In this document: positions 26,659 to 34,028 of the stretch, piece by piece
Numbering within the stretch: the stretch's first letter is position 1
Layout of the letters: each line of letters begins with the position of its first letter
Assembly: GCA_964561005.1 (NCBI GenBank)
Contig: CAZLNO010000016.1
Coordinates: forward strand, 1 to 50,137
Length of the DNA: 50,137 nucleotides
Direction of reading: 5' to 3'
Source of the DNA: CAZLNO01 sp964561005
GTDB taxonomy: Bacteria > Pseudomonadota > Alphaproteobacteria > Kiloniellales > Rhodovibrionaceae
Translations under genes and position numbers: made by a program
The notes under the pieces: generated by a model
Database searches by the model: none
What the model was told of the DNA's origin: nothing
The model's input: only the letters and a program-made list of their open reading frames with translations

Positions 26659-27915
26659 ATGCATCTGCAAGATCTGAAAGAAAAATCGCCCCAGGACCTG
26701 CTTGCTTACGCGGAGGACCTGAACATCGAGGACGCCAGCCAACTGCGCAAGCAGGATGTCATGCTGGCGATCCTCAAAGAACTGGCGCAGCAGGACGTTC
26801 CGATCCAGGGCGGCGGGGTCCTGGAAGTCCTGCCAGATGGCTTCGGCTTCCTGCGCTCGCCCGAATCGAACTATTTGCCGGGGCCTGACGATATCTACGT
26901 CAGCCCGAACCAGATCAAGCGCCTCGGCTTGCGCTCCGGCGACACCGTGGAGGGCGAGATCCGCCAGCCGCGCGAGGGCGAGCGCTACTTCGGTCTGCTG
27001 AAGGTCCGCACGGTCAATTTCGAGACGCCGGAAAAGCTGCGCCACCGGATCAACTTCGACAATCTGACCCCGCTCTATCCAGACCAGAAGCTGAGTCTGG
27101 AGCTGGCCGATCCGACGGTGAAAGACAAGACCTCCCGGATCATCGATCTGGTGGCGCCGATCGGGAAGGGTCAGCGCGCGTTGGTGGTCTCGCCGCCGCG
27201 TGCCGGCAAGACGATGATCCTCCAGGGCCTGGCCCGCGCCATCGCCGAGAACCATCCCGAGTGCTACCTGATCGTGTTGCTGATCGACGAGCGTCCGGAG
27301 GAGGTCACCGACATGGATCGCACCGTCAACGGCGAGGTCATCTCCTCGACCTTCGACGAGCCGTCGCAGCGCCATGTCCAGGTGACCGAGATGGTGCTGG
27401 AGAAGGCGAAGCGACTGGTCGAGCAGGGACGGGACGTGGTGATCCTGCTGGACTCCATTACCCGCCTTGCGCGGGCCTACAACACCGTCGTGCCGTCGTC
27501 GGGCAAGGTGCTGACCGGCGGCGTCGACGCCAACGCGCTGCAACGCCCGAAGCGCTTCTTCGGCGCGGCCCGCAACATCGAGGGCGGCGGCTCGCTGACG
27601 ATCATCGGCACCGCGCTGGTGGATACCGGCAGCCGCATGGACGAGGTGATCTTCGAGGAGTTCAAGGGCACCGGCAACAGCGAGATCGTCCTGGACCGCA
27701 AGCTGGCCGACAAGCGCGTGTTCCCCGCGATCGACGTGGGCAAGTCGGGCACCCGCAAGGAGGAGAACCTGGTCGACAAGGCCACGCTGGCGAAAATGTG
27801 GGTGTTGCGCCGCATCCTGATGCCCATGGGCGCGTCCGACGCAATGGAGTTCCTGCTTGACAAGCTGAAGCGGACGAAGACCAACGCCGAGTTCTTCGAG
27901 CTGATGAAGCAGTAA
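26659..27915 (+). CDS. rho: Transcription termination factor Rho
   Basis: Hexameric RNA-dependent ATPase that ends transcription. 418 residues, normal length. N-terminal RNA-binding domain with GVLEVLPDGFGFLRSPESNY; the Walker A region is VSPPRAGKTMILQGLA; LLIDERPEEVTDMDR (Walker B) and VILLDSITRLARAYN follow; the R loop and GSLTIIGTALVDTGSRMDEV are conserved. It starts MHLQDLKEKSPQDLL. A terminator hairpin joined to a parS site follows at 27951. Confidence 0.98.
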   Translation: MHLQDLKEKSPQDLLAYAEDLNIEDASQLRKQDVMLAILKELAQQDVPIQGGGVLEVLPDGFGFLRSPESNYLPGPDDIYVSPNQIKRLGLRSGDTVEGEIRQPREGERYFGLLKVRTVNFETPEKLRHRINFDNLTPLYPDQKLSLELADPTVKDKTSRIIDLVAPIGKGQRALVVSPPRAGKTMILQGLARAIAENHPECYLIVLLIDERPEEVTDMDRTVNGEVISSTFDEPSQRHVQVTEMVLEKAKRLVEQGRDVVILLDSITRLARAYNTVVPSSGKVLTGGVDANALQRPKRFFGAARNIEGGGSLTIIGTALVDTGSRMDEVIFEEFKGTGNSEIVLDRKLADKRVFPAIDVGKSGTRKEENLVDKATLAKMWVLRRILMPMGASDAMEFLLDKLKRTKTNAEFFELMKQ

Positions 27916-27950
27916 CGGTCCCGATGCCGCGCGGGGGATCGGAATAAGAA

Positions 27951-27981
27951 CGGGCCGGCGGAGCGCTCCGCCGGCCCGTTT
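27951..27981 (+). terminator. Intrinsic terminator of rho, fused to parS
   Basis: An exact 12-bp stem (CGGGCCGGCGGA at 27951-27962, TCCGCCGGCCCG at 27967-27978) with loop GCGC is followed by TTT. The T's are the first bases of a parS palindrome. It also separates rho from the convergent quinone oxidoreductase gene. Confidence 0.8.
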
Positions 27982-27992
27982 CACGTGAAACG
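27977..27992. promoter_or_regulatory. parS: parS centromere site 1
   Basis: CGTTTCACGTGAAACG matches the bacterial parS consensus TGTTTCACGTGAAACA at the inner 14 bases and is a perfect palindrome. It lies about 3 kb right of the probable oriC and 9.4 kb left of parB. Confidence 0.85.
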
Positions 27993-28008
27993 ACGACTTT
28001 GATGCGGC

Positions 28009-28992
28009 TCAGCCTTCCGGCAGCAGCACGGTCGAGCCCGTGGTCTTGCGCCCCTCCAGGTCACGATGGGCCTGGGCGGCGTCCTTGAGCGGATAGGTCT
28101 GGTTCACCTCGATCTTGACCTTGCCGTCCAGCACCACCTGGAAGAGGGCGTTGGCGCTCTCCACCAACTCCCGACGAGCGGCGGTGTAGGTCATCAGCGT
28201 CGGCCGCGTGAGGTAGAGCGAGCCTTTCTGCGACAGCACGCCGGTGTTGAAGGCATCCACCGGACCCGAGGCGTTGCCGTAGAGGACCAAAAGGCCGCGT
28301 GGCTGAAGACAGTCGAGCGAACCCTCGAAAGTCGCCTTGCCGACGCCGTCATAGACGACCGGCACGCCCTTGCCCTCGGTGATTTCCTTCACCCGGGCGA
28401 CGAAATCCTCGCTGTTGTAGTTGATAGGATGGTCGCAGCCGTGCGCGCGGGCAAGCTCGGCCTTCTCGTCGGTGCCGACCGTGCCGATGACCGTGGCGCC
28501 CAGAGCCTTCAACCACTGGCAGGCAATCAGGCCAACGCCGCCCGCCGCCGCGTGGAACAACACGGTCTCGCCCTTCTTCACCGGGTAGGTCCGGCGAATC
28601 AAGTACTCCACCGTCATGCCCTGCAGCATCATGGCCGCCGCCTGGCGGTCGTCGATGGAGTTGGGAAGGCGCACGACGCGATCGGCGGGCATCACCCGCG
28701 CTTGCGCATAGGCGCCGAGCGGGGGCGAGGCATAGGCGACACGATCGCCTTCCTTGAGATCGGCGACCTCCGGCCCCACGGCCTCGACCACCGCCGCCGC
28801 TTCCAGTCCGATCGTGCAGGGAAGCTGCGGGACGGGGTAAAGCCCGGTGCGGTGATAGACATCGATGTAGTTCAGGCCGACGGCGGTCTGCTTCAGCCGA
28901 ACCTCGCCGGCGCCGGGCTCGGGAACCGAGACCTCTTCCCACTTGAGGACGTCCGGTCCGCCGTGCTCGTGAATCTGGATGGCGTGGGTCAT
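28009..28992 (-). CDS. NAD(P)H:quinone oxidoreductase, MDR family (QOR-like)
   Basis: A 327-residue medium-chain reductase without the structural or catalytic zinc ligands of alcohol dehydrogenases. Hallmarks are GLNYIDVYHRTGLYPVP, IGLEAAAVVEAVG and VLFHAAAGGVGLIACQWLKALG (NADPH-binding GGVG). It would reduce quinones by one or two electrons. The stop region faces rho. It overlaps the upstream dienelactone hydrolase by four bases (ATGA), so the two are one operon. Confidence 0.92.
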   Translation of the reverse strand: MTHAIQIHEHGGPDVLKWEEVSVPEPGAGEVRLKQTAVGLNYIDVYHRTGLYPVPQLPCTIGLEAAAVVEAVGPEVADLKEGDRVAYASPPLGAYAQARVMPADRVVRLPNSIDDRQAAAMMLQGMTVEYLIRRTYPVKKGETVLFHAAAGGVGLIACQWLKALGATVIGTVGTDEKAELARAHGCDHPINYNSEDFVARVKEITEGKGVPVVYDGVGKATFEGSLDCLQPRGLLVLYGNASGPVDAFNTGVLSQKGSLYLTRPTLMTYTAARRELVESANALFQVVLDGKVKIEVNQTYPLKDAAQAHRDLEGRKTTGSTVLLPEG

Positions 28993-29681
28993 GACAGGTG
29001 CTGCTTCAAGAAGTCCATGGTGCGTTGGTTGGCGAGCTTGGCGGCTTCGGGATCGTAGTGTTCACCGCCCTCGCGGGCGAAGGCGTGGTCGTTGCCTTCG
29101 TAGACGTGGATGGTCACCTTTTCGTGGCTGCTCAGGCCCTCGCGAATCCTGGCCTGAGCGTCCTTCGGCACGAATTTGTCCTCGCTGGCCATATGCATCA
29201 ACAACGGGGTGACGATATTCGTCGCCTCGCCCAGCAGGGCATCCAGGCCGACGCCGTAGTAGCTGACGTTGCAGTCGGCATCCGAGCGGGTGGCCATGAG
29301 ATAGGCCAGCTTGCCGCCCAGGCAGTAGCCGACGCTGGCCGCCTTGCCGGTGCAGGTGTCCAGTTCGCGCAGGTGCCCGAGCGTGGTCTTCAGGTCCTCG
29401 ACACCCTTGTCGACATCGAACTTGCCCATGAGGTCGAAGGCCTGCTGCCACTCCGCCTCGGTCTTGTCGGTGAGCTGGACGTTGGGCTGGATGCGCCAGA
29501 ACAGGTCGGGGCAGAGAGCGACATAGCCCCGCGCGGCGAACTGATCGCAGAGCTCGCGCATCACGTCATTGACGCCGAAGATCTCCTGAATGACGACGAT
29601 ACCCGGCGCCGGCGTGGCGCTGGGCAGTGAAAGGTAGGCGCCGAAGCGCCCGTCGGGTCCCTTGATGTCGATATCGGACAT
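28989..29681 (-). CDS. Dienelactone hydrolase family protein
   Basis: A 230-residue alpha/beta hydrolase with the dienelactone-hydrolase triad Cys120 (VGYCLGGKL), Asp168 (ASEDKFVP) and His199 (GNDHAF), and the supporting Glu33 (IQEIFG). All catalytic residues are present. True substrates of most such chromosomal enzymes are not known, so 'hydrolase' is safer than a chlorocatechol role; no catechol genes are nearby. Its end overlaps the quinone oxidoreductase start by four bases. Confidence 0.92.
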   Translation of the reverse strand: MSDIDIKGPDGRFGAYLSLPSATPAPGIVVIQEIFGVNDVMRELCDQFAARGYVALCPDLFWRIQPNVQLTDKTEAEWQQAFDLMGKFDVDKGVEDLKTTLGHLRELDTCTGKAASVGYCLGGKLAYLMATRSDADCNVSYYGVGLDALLGEATNIVTPLLMHMASEDKFVPKDAQARIREGLSSHEKVTIHVYEGNDHAFAREGGEHYDPEAAKLANQRTMDFLKQHLS

Positions 29682-29783
29682 GCGTTGCCCCCTGATTGCG
29701 TGAGCGTTCCTCGAGATGGGATGATCCCGGAAGGTGCGCGCACTTTAGCGCGCCGCGCCCGGTCTTGTCATGGGGCGGCGGCC

Positions 29784-31841
29784 TCATCCGGATAACGCCT
29801 CGCTCAGCGATTCCGGGGAGGTCAGCGGCAGGGAACAACTCGGCCCGCGACAGACGTAGGCCGTCGCGCGCCCATCCTCCTGTTTCTTGCCGGCGGCGGG
29901 ATGGCTCTCCGGCAGGGCCCCCTCTGGAGCGACGACTTGCAGGATACGCTCGGGCAAACAGCGCGCTTGCACCGCGCGCAGCAAAGCATCGGTGTCCGCC
30001 TCGCCGTGCCGGCCGACGATGACCACCTGCAGCCCGCGGTGCAGCGTCTCCACGGCGTTCAACAGCGTCGCCAGCGGCACGAAGTTCCGCTCCAGCTCGC
30101 CAGCGAAGGCGCGGATCAGAGCTTCCGCCCGCTCGAGATAGCTGCTTTCGCCCGTCAGGTAGTGGAGCCGCGCCAGGGCCTCCAGCATCACGCCGTTGCC
30201 GCTGGGCTGGGCGCTGTCGTGCACCTGCTTGCCGCGCACGATGACGTCGTCGAGGTCGTCGGCGGTGGTGAAGTAGCCGCCGTTGGCCGCGTCCCAGAAG
30301 TGCCGGTCAGTTACCGCGACCCATTCCTTGGCCTGGTCCAGATACGCCGCCTCGCCGCTGTGCTCGAACAGCAGGACGGCGGCGCGGATCAGGCTGGCAT
30401 GATCGTCCAGCGTGGCCGGATGCTGCAGCCGGCCGCGGCGCCAGCTATGCCGCGGACGGCCGTTCACCTGCATCCGGTGCTGGACGAAGGCGAAGGCCTG
30501 GCGGGCCGCCTCCAGCCAGGCGGGCTGGTCGAAGGCCGCTGCCGCCTCGGCCAGAGCGGCGATCATCAGCCCGTTCCAGTCGGCCAGAACCTTGTCGTCC
30601 CAGCCTGGGCGCACACGATGTTCGCGGCGTTGGAAGAGCCTGCATCGGCATTCGGTCAGGAGGGCCTCCTCGGCCGGGTCCAAGGGCTCCGGATGGTCCA
30701 GGCGATTCAGGATCGTCTTGCCTTCCCAGTTGCCCTCGGGTCGGACATCGTAGACCCGCTTGAACAGCGCGGCCTCGTCGGGCTCCAGGACGTCGTCGAT
30801 TTCCTCCGCGGTCCAGACGTAGAACTTGCCCTCCTCGCCCTCGCTGTCCGCATCCAGCGTGGCGGCGAAGGCGCCGACGGACGTGCCGTCGTCGTCCTGC
30901 GCCATCATCTCGCGCAGCAGCCACCCGATGGTCTCCCCGGCCCGCTCACGGAAGAGATCATTGCCGGTGTCCTGCCAGGCCCAGGTCAGCAGCTCCAGGA
31001 TCTGCGCGTTGTCGTAGAGCATCTTTTCGAAGTGCGGGACCAGCCAACGCTCGTCCACCGTGTAGCGCGCGAAGCCGCCGCCCAGATGGTCGTAGATGCC
31101 GCCCTGGCACATGCGCGTGAGCGTGAGCGTCACGGCGTCGCGGCAGGTGCTATCCTGGTTACGCCGCCAGGCGCGCCAGAGCAGCTTGAGGATTCCGGGC
31201 TGCGGAAATTTCGGCGGGCCGCCGAGGCCGCCGTTGCGGCGGTCGATGTTGTCGACCAGGCGCTGCGCCACCTCGTCGAGGACGCCGAGATCGATGCCGC
31301 CGGCGCTTTGCGGCTGCGCGAGCTGTTCCAGCGCGTCCTGCAGGGCGCTGACGTTTTTCTGCACCTTCTCGGGCTCCTCGCGATAAACCTGGGCGATCGC
31401 CTCCAGAACGCGCGGGAAGCCGGGCCGCCCGTACATGTCCGCCTTGGGAAAGTAGGTGCCGCCCCAGAAGGGCCTGCCCTGGGGCGTAAGGAACATCGTC
31501 AGCGGCCAGCCGCCATGCTGGCCCAGCAACGCCAGCGCCTGCTGGTAGATGGCGTCGAGGTCGGGGCGCTCTTCCCGGTCGACCTTGATATTGACGAAGT
31601 ACTCGTTCATCAGCCGCGCAACCTCCGGGTCCTCGAAGGATTCGTGCGCCATGACGTGGCACCAGTGGCAGGCGGCATAGCCGACCGACAGCAGGATGGG
31701 CTTGTCCTCCGCTCGGGCCTTGGCGAAGGCCTCCGGACCCCAGGGGTACCAGTCGACCGGATTGGCCTGGTGCTGGAGCAGGTAGGGCGAGGTCTCCTGG
31801 GCCAGGCGGTTGGCGCCGGGGGTGTCGGTACGATCGGTCAT
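29784..31841 (-). CDS. DUF255 thioredoxin-domain protein (YyaL / SPATA20 family)
   Basis: A 685-residue cytoplasmic protein. The N-terminal DUF255 domain has a thioredoxin-like fold, with SPYLLQHQANPVDWYPWG and the CHWCH site (Cys58, Cys61). The rest is an alpha/alpha barrel related to N-acylglucosamine epimerases, with LGGGFARYTVDERWLVPHF and FYVWTAEEIDDVL. Function is unknown; the family is widespread and includes mammalian SPATA20. Length matches the family. It stands alone, divergent from the DUF6489 gene. Confidence 0.92.
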   Translation of the reverse strand: MTDRTDTPGANRLAQETSPYLLQHQANPVDWYPWGPEAFAKARAEDKPILLSVGYAACHWCHVMAHESFEDPEVARLMNEYFVNIKVDREERPDLDAIYQQALALLGQHGGWPLTMFLTPQGRPFWGGTYFPKADMYGRPGFPRVLEAIAQVYREEPEKVQKNVSALQDALEQLAQPQSAGGIDLGVLDEVAQRLVDNIDRRNGGLGGPPKFPQPGILKLLWRAWRRNQDSTCRDAVTLTLTRMCQGGIYDHLGGGFARYTVDERWLVPHFEKMLYDNAQILELLTWAWQDTGNDLFRERAGETIGWLLREMMAQDDDGTSVGAFAATLDADSEGEEGKFYVWTAEEIDDVLEPDEAALFKRVYDVRPEGNWEGKTILNRLDHPEPLDPAEEALLTECRCRLFQRREHRVRPGWDDKVLADWNGLMIAALAEAAAAFDQPAWLEAARQAFAFVQHRMQVNGRPRHSWRRGRLQHPATLDDHASLIRAAVLLFEHSGEAAYLDQAKEWVAVTDRHFWDAANGGYFTTADDLDDVIVRGKQVHDSAQPSGNGVMLEALARLHYLTGESSYLERAEALIRAFAGELERNFVPLATLLNAVETLHRGLQVVIVGRHGEADTDALLRAVQARCLPERILQVVAPEGALPESHPAAGKKQEDGRATAYVCRGPSCSLPLTSPESLSEALSG

Positions 31842-31962
31842 GACGGCTCCTCGGGTCGCGACGGTCAGGCCCCGCGCGGTGGCATTCGTGAGCGTGAATC
31901 TCTATATGGGCGCGGCATGCGGGGGGTGTTCAACCACTCATGACCTAGGGATTCATGCCGAG

Positions 31963-32247
31963 ATGAAGATTCGTGTCGACCTGGACTGCACGCCGGAGGA
32001 GGCGCGACGCTTCCTTGGCTTGCCGGACCTCACGCCGCTGCACGACGCGGCCCTGGGCGAACTGCAGGCGAAGATCGGAGAGGCGGCGCGGAACCTCGAC
32101 CCGAACACCCTGATCCGGGCCTGGTTCCCCGCGGGCGGCCAGGCCTGGCAAAAGCTGCAGGAGGCGTTCTGGAAACAAATGGGCGAGGCCACGAGCGAGC
32201 GGGCGCGTGGTGGCCGGGACGAGGACGACAAGGGAACAAAGGCATGA
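31963..32247 (+). CDS. DUF6489 family protein
   Basis: A 94-residue protein starting MKIRVDLDCTPEEARRFLGL, which matches a small alphaproteobacterial family of unknown function; the second half is helical (LRAWFPAGGQAWQKLQEAFW-like) with a charged tail. No signal or membrane segment is seen. The stop overlaps the start of the ferredoxin gene by four bases (ATGA), so the two are made together. Confidence 0.75.
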   Translation: MKIRVDLDCTPEEARRFLGLPDLTPLHDAALGELQAKIGEAARNLDPNTLIRAWFPAGGQAWQKLQEAFWKQMGEATSERARGGRDEDDKGTKA

Positions 32248-32600
32248 CGACGGCCGGAGACCCGCCGGGCTATTATCGCCGCCACGTGTTTTGCTGCGAG
32301 AACCAGCGGCCCGAGGGCCATCCGCGCGGCTGCTGCCGCGACAAGAACGCCACGCGCCTGCGCAACTACCTCAAGGCGCGGGTCAAAGAGCTGGGGCTGG
32401 CCGGCGTCCGGGTCAATTCGGCCGGCTGCCTGGACCGCTGCGAACTGGGTCCGACCATGGTCATCTATCCGGAAGGGGTGTGGTATCACTACCGCACGCT
32501 GGAGGACGCCGAGGAGATCCTGCAGACGCACATCCGCGCCGGCGGACGCGTGGCCCGTTTGATGCTGCATCCGGAGGACGAGGCGCCGCCCACCGCCTAG
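32244..32600 (+). CDS. Thioredoxin-like [2Fe-2S] ferredoxin
   Basis: A 118-residue protein resembling the 2Fe-2S thioredoxin-fold ferredoxins. Cysteines lie at 17/18, 30/31, 62 and 66 (VFCCENQ, GCCRD, SAGCLDRCELGP), giving C-x12-C and C-x3-C spacing. The SAGCLDRCELGPTMVIYPEG part is strongly conserved in the family. It could carry electrons to an unknown partner. The gene ends five bases before the parS site at 32605. Confidence 0.88.
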   Translation: MTTAGDPPGYYRRHVFCCENQRPEGHPRGCCRDKNATRLRNYLKARVKELGLAGVRVNSAGCLDRCELGPTMVIYPEGVWYHYRTLEDAEEILQTHIRAGGRVARLMLHPEDEAPPTA

Positions 32601-32604
32601 GCCG

Positions 32605-32620
32605 CGTTTCACGTGAAACA
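32605..32620. promoter_or_regulatory. parS: parS centromere site 2, overlapping the mnmE start
   Basis: CGTTTCACGTGAAACA matches the parS consensus at 15 of 16 positions. Its last A is the first base of the mnmE ATG (32620-32622), so the site occupies the place where mnmE's ribosome-binding site would lie. Confidence 0.88.
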
Positions 32621-33966
32621 TGTCGCCGCGCGAGACGATCTTCGCCCAGTCCACGCCGCCGGGCCGCGCCGGCATTGCCGTCCTGCGCCTTTCGGGCGCC
32701 GCCACCGGCGCCGCTGTCAGGGCGCTCACGGAGGCGGCCCTGCCGCCGGCTCGCGAGGCGCGGCTGCGCCGGTTCCGCGCCCCCGACCGCGAGGTCATCG
32801 ACCAGGGACTGTTGCTGTGGCTGCCGGGGCCGCACAGCTTCACCGGCGAGGACATGGCCGAGCTGCACCTCCACGGCGGCCGGGCGGTGGTGCAGGCGGC
32901 CGTGGCCGCCCTGGCCCGGCAGCCGGGCCTGCGTCCCGCCGAACCGGGCGAGTTCACGCGCCGCGCCTTCGACAACGGCCGGCTGGACCTGGCCGAGGTG
33001 GAGGGGCTGGCCGATCTCGTCGCCGCCGACACCGCGGCCCAGCGCCGTCAGGCCCTGCGGCAGCTCGACGGTGCGCTGAGCGGCCAGGTGAGCGCCTGGC
33101 GGGCGCGTCTGCTGCGTGCGGCGGCGCATCTGGAGGCCGAGATCGACTTCAGCGACGAGGAACTGCCGAGCCGTCTGGCGCAGGAGGTACAGGATCAGGT
33201 CATGGCGCTGTCGGGGGAGATGGGCGCCGCGCTGGCCGACGACCGCCGCGGCGAGCGGCTGCGCGATGGCCTGGCCATCGCCATCATCGGCGCGCCCAAC
33301 GTGGGCAAGTCCTCGCTGCTGAATGCCCTGGCCCGGCGTGACGCCGCCATCGTGGCCGATACCGCGGGCACCACGCGCGACGTCATCGAGGTGCACCTCG
33401 ACCTGGGCGGCTATCCGGTCACCATCGCGGACACGGCGGGCCTGCGCGAGCTGGCGGCCGGGAGCGACGACATCGAGGCCGAGGGCATCCGACGCGCCCG
33501 CCAGCGCGCGGAGGCGGCCGACTTCAAGCTGGCGGTGTTCGACCTGACGGCCTCGAGTCCGCCGGACGGGGCGACGCGGGCCTTGCTGGACGTGGACAGC
33601 CTCGTGGTCTGGAACAAGTGCGACCAGGCCAGCTCGGCGCCTTTGGCGACTCTGGAGGGCCATCCGGCGCTCGCCGTCTCGGCGGCGACAGGACATGGTC
33701 TCGACCTGCTGTTAACGCGCCTGGAGGAGGCCGTGGCCGCGCGCCTCGGCTCGGGCGACAGCGCGCCCGCCATCACCCGCGTCCGCCATCGCGCGGCCAT
33801 CGCCGACGCGCGCGCGGCGCTGGTGCGTGCTCTGGAGGCCGACCTGCCGGAGCTGGCCGCGGAGGACCTGCGGCTCGCGACCCGCGCGCTCGGCCGGATC
33901 ACCGGACAGGTGGACGTGGAGGATCTGCTCGACGTCATCTTCAGCGACTTTTGCATCGGGAAATAG
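32620..33966 (+). CDS. mnmE: tRNA modification GTPase MnmE
   Basis: Works with MnmG to add the 5-carboxymethylaminomethyl group to U34 of certain tRNAs. 448 residues. The N-terminal tetrahydrofolate-binding domain starts ETIFAQSTPPGRAGIAVLRL. The G domain has IGAPNVGKSSLLNAL, DTAGTTRDV, DTAGLRE and VWNKCD. The C-terminus ends FSDFCIGK with the conserved cysteine. The start ATG has no Shine-Dalgarno because a parS palindrome abuts it; the alternative would be much shorter. mnmG follows after 62 bases. Confidence 0.97.
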   Translation: MSPRETIFAQSTPPGRAGIAVLRLSGAATGAAVRALTEAALPPAREARLRRFRAPDREVIDQGLLLWLPGPHSFTGEDMAELHLHGGRAVVQAAVAALARQPGLRPAEPGEFTRRAFDNGRLDLAEVEGLADLVAADTAAQRRQALRQLDGALSGQVSAWRARLLRAAAHLEAEIDFSDEELPSRLAQEVQDQVMALSGEMGAALADDRRGERLRDGLAIAIIGAPNVGKSSLLNALARRDAAIVADTAGTTRDVIEVHLDLGGYPVTIADTAGLRELAAGSDDIEAEGIRRARQRAEAADFKLAVFDLTASSPPDGATRALLDVDSLVVWNKCDQASSAPLATLEGHPALAVSAATGHGLDLLLTRLEEAVAARLGSGDSAPAITRVRHRAAIADARAALVRALEADLPELAAEDLRLATRALGRITGQVDVEDLLDVIFSDFCIGK

Positions 33967-34028
33967 GTATGCGCCGGCCAGGCGCCGGTCTTTGACCTTG
34001 CCGCGCGGATCGGGCATAAATCGCGGCC

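Noticed and set aside
29784..31841. Reading the DUF255 protein as a thiol-disulfide isomerase
   Set aside because: It lacks a signal peptide and the CxxC of thioredoxins is here CHWC within a different family, so no redox role is claimed.
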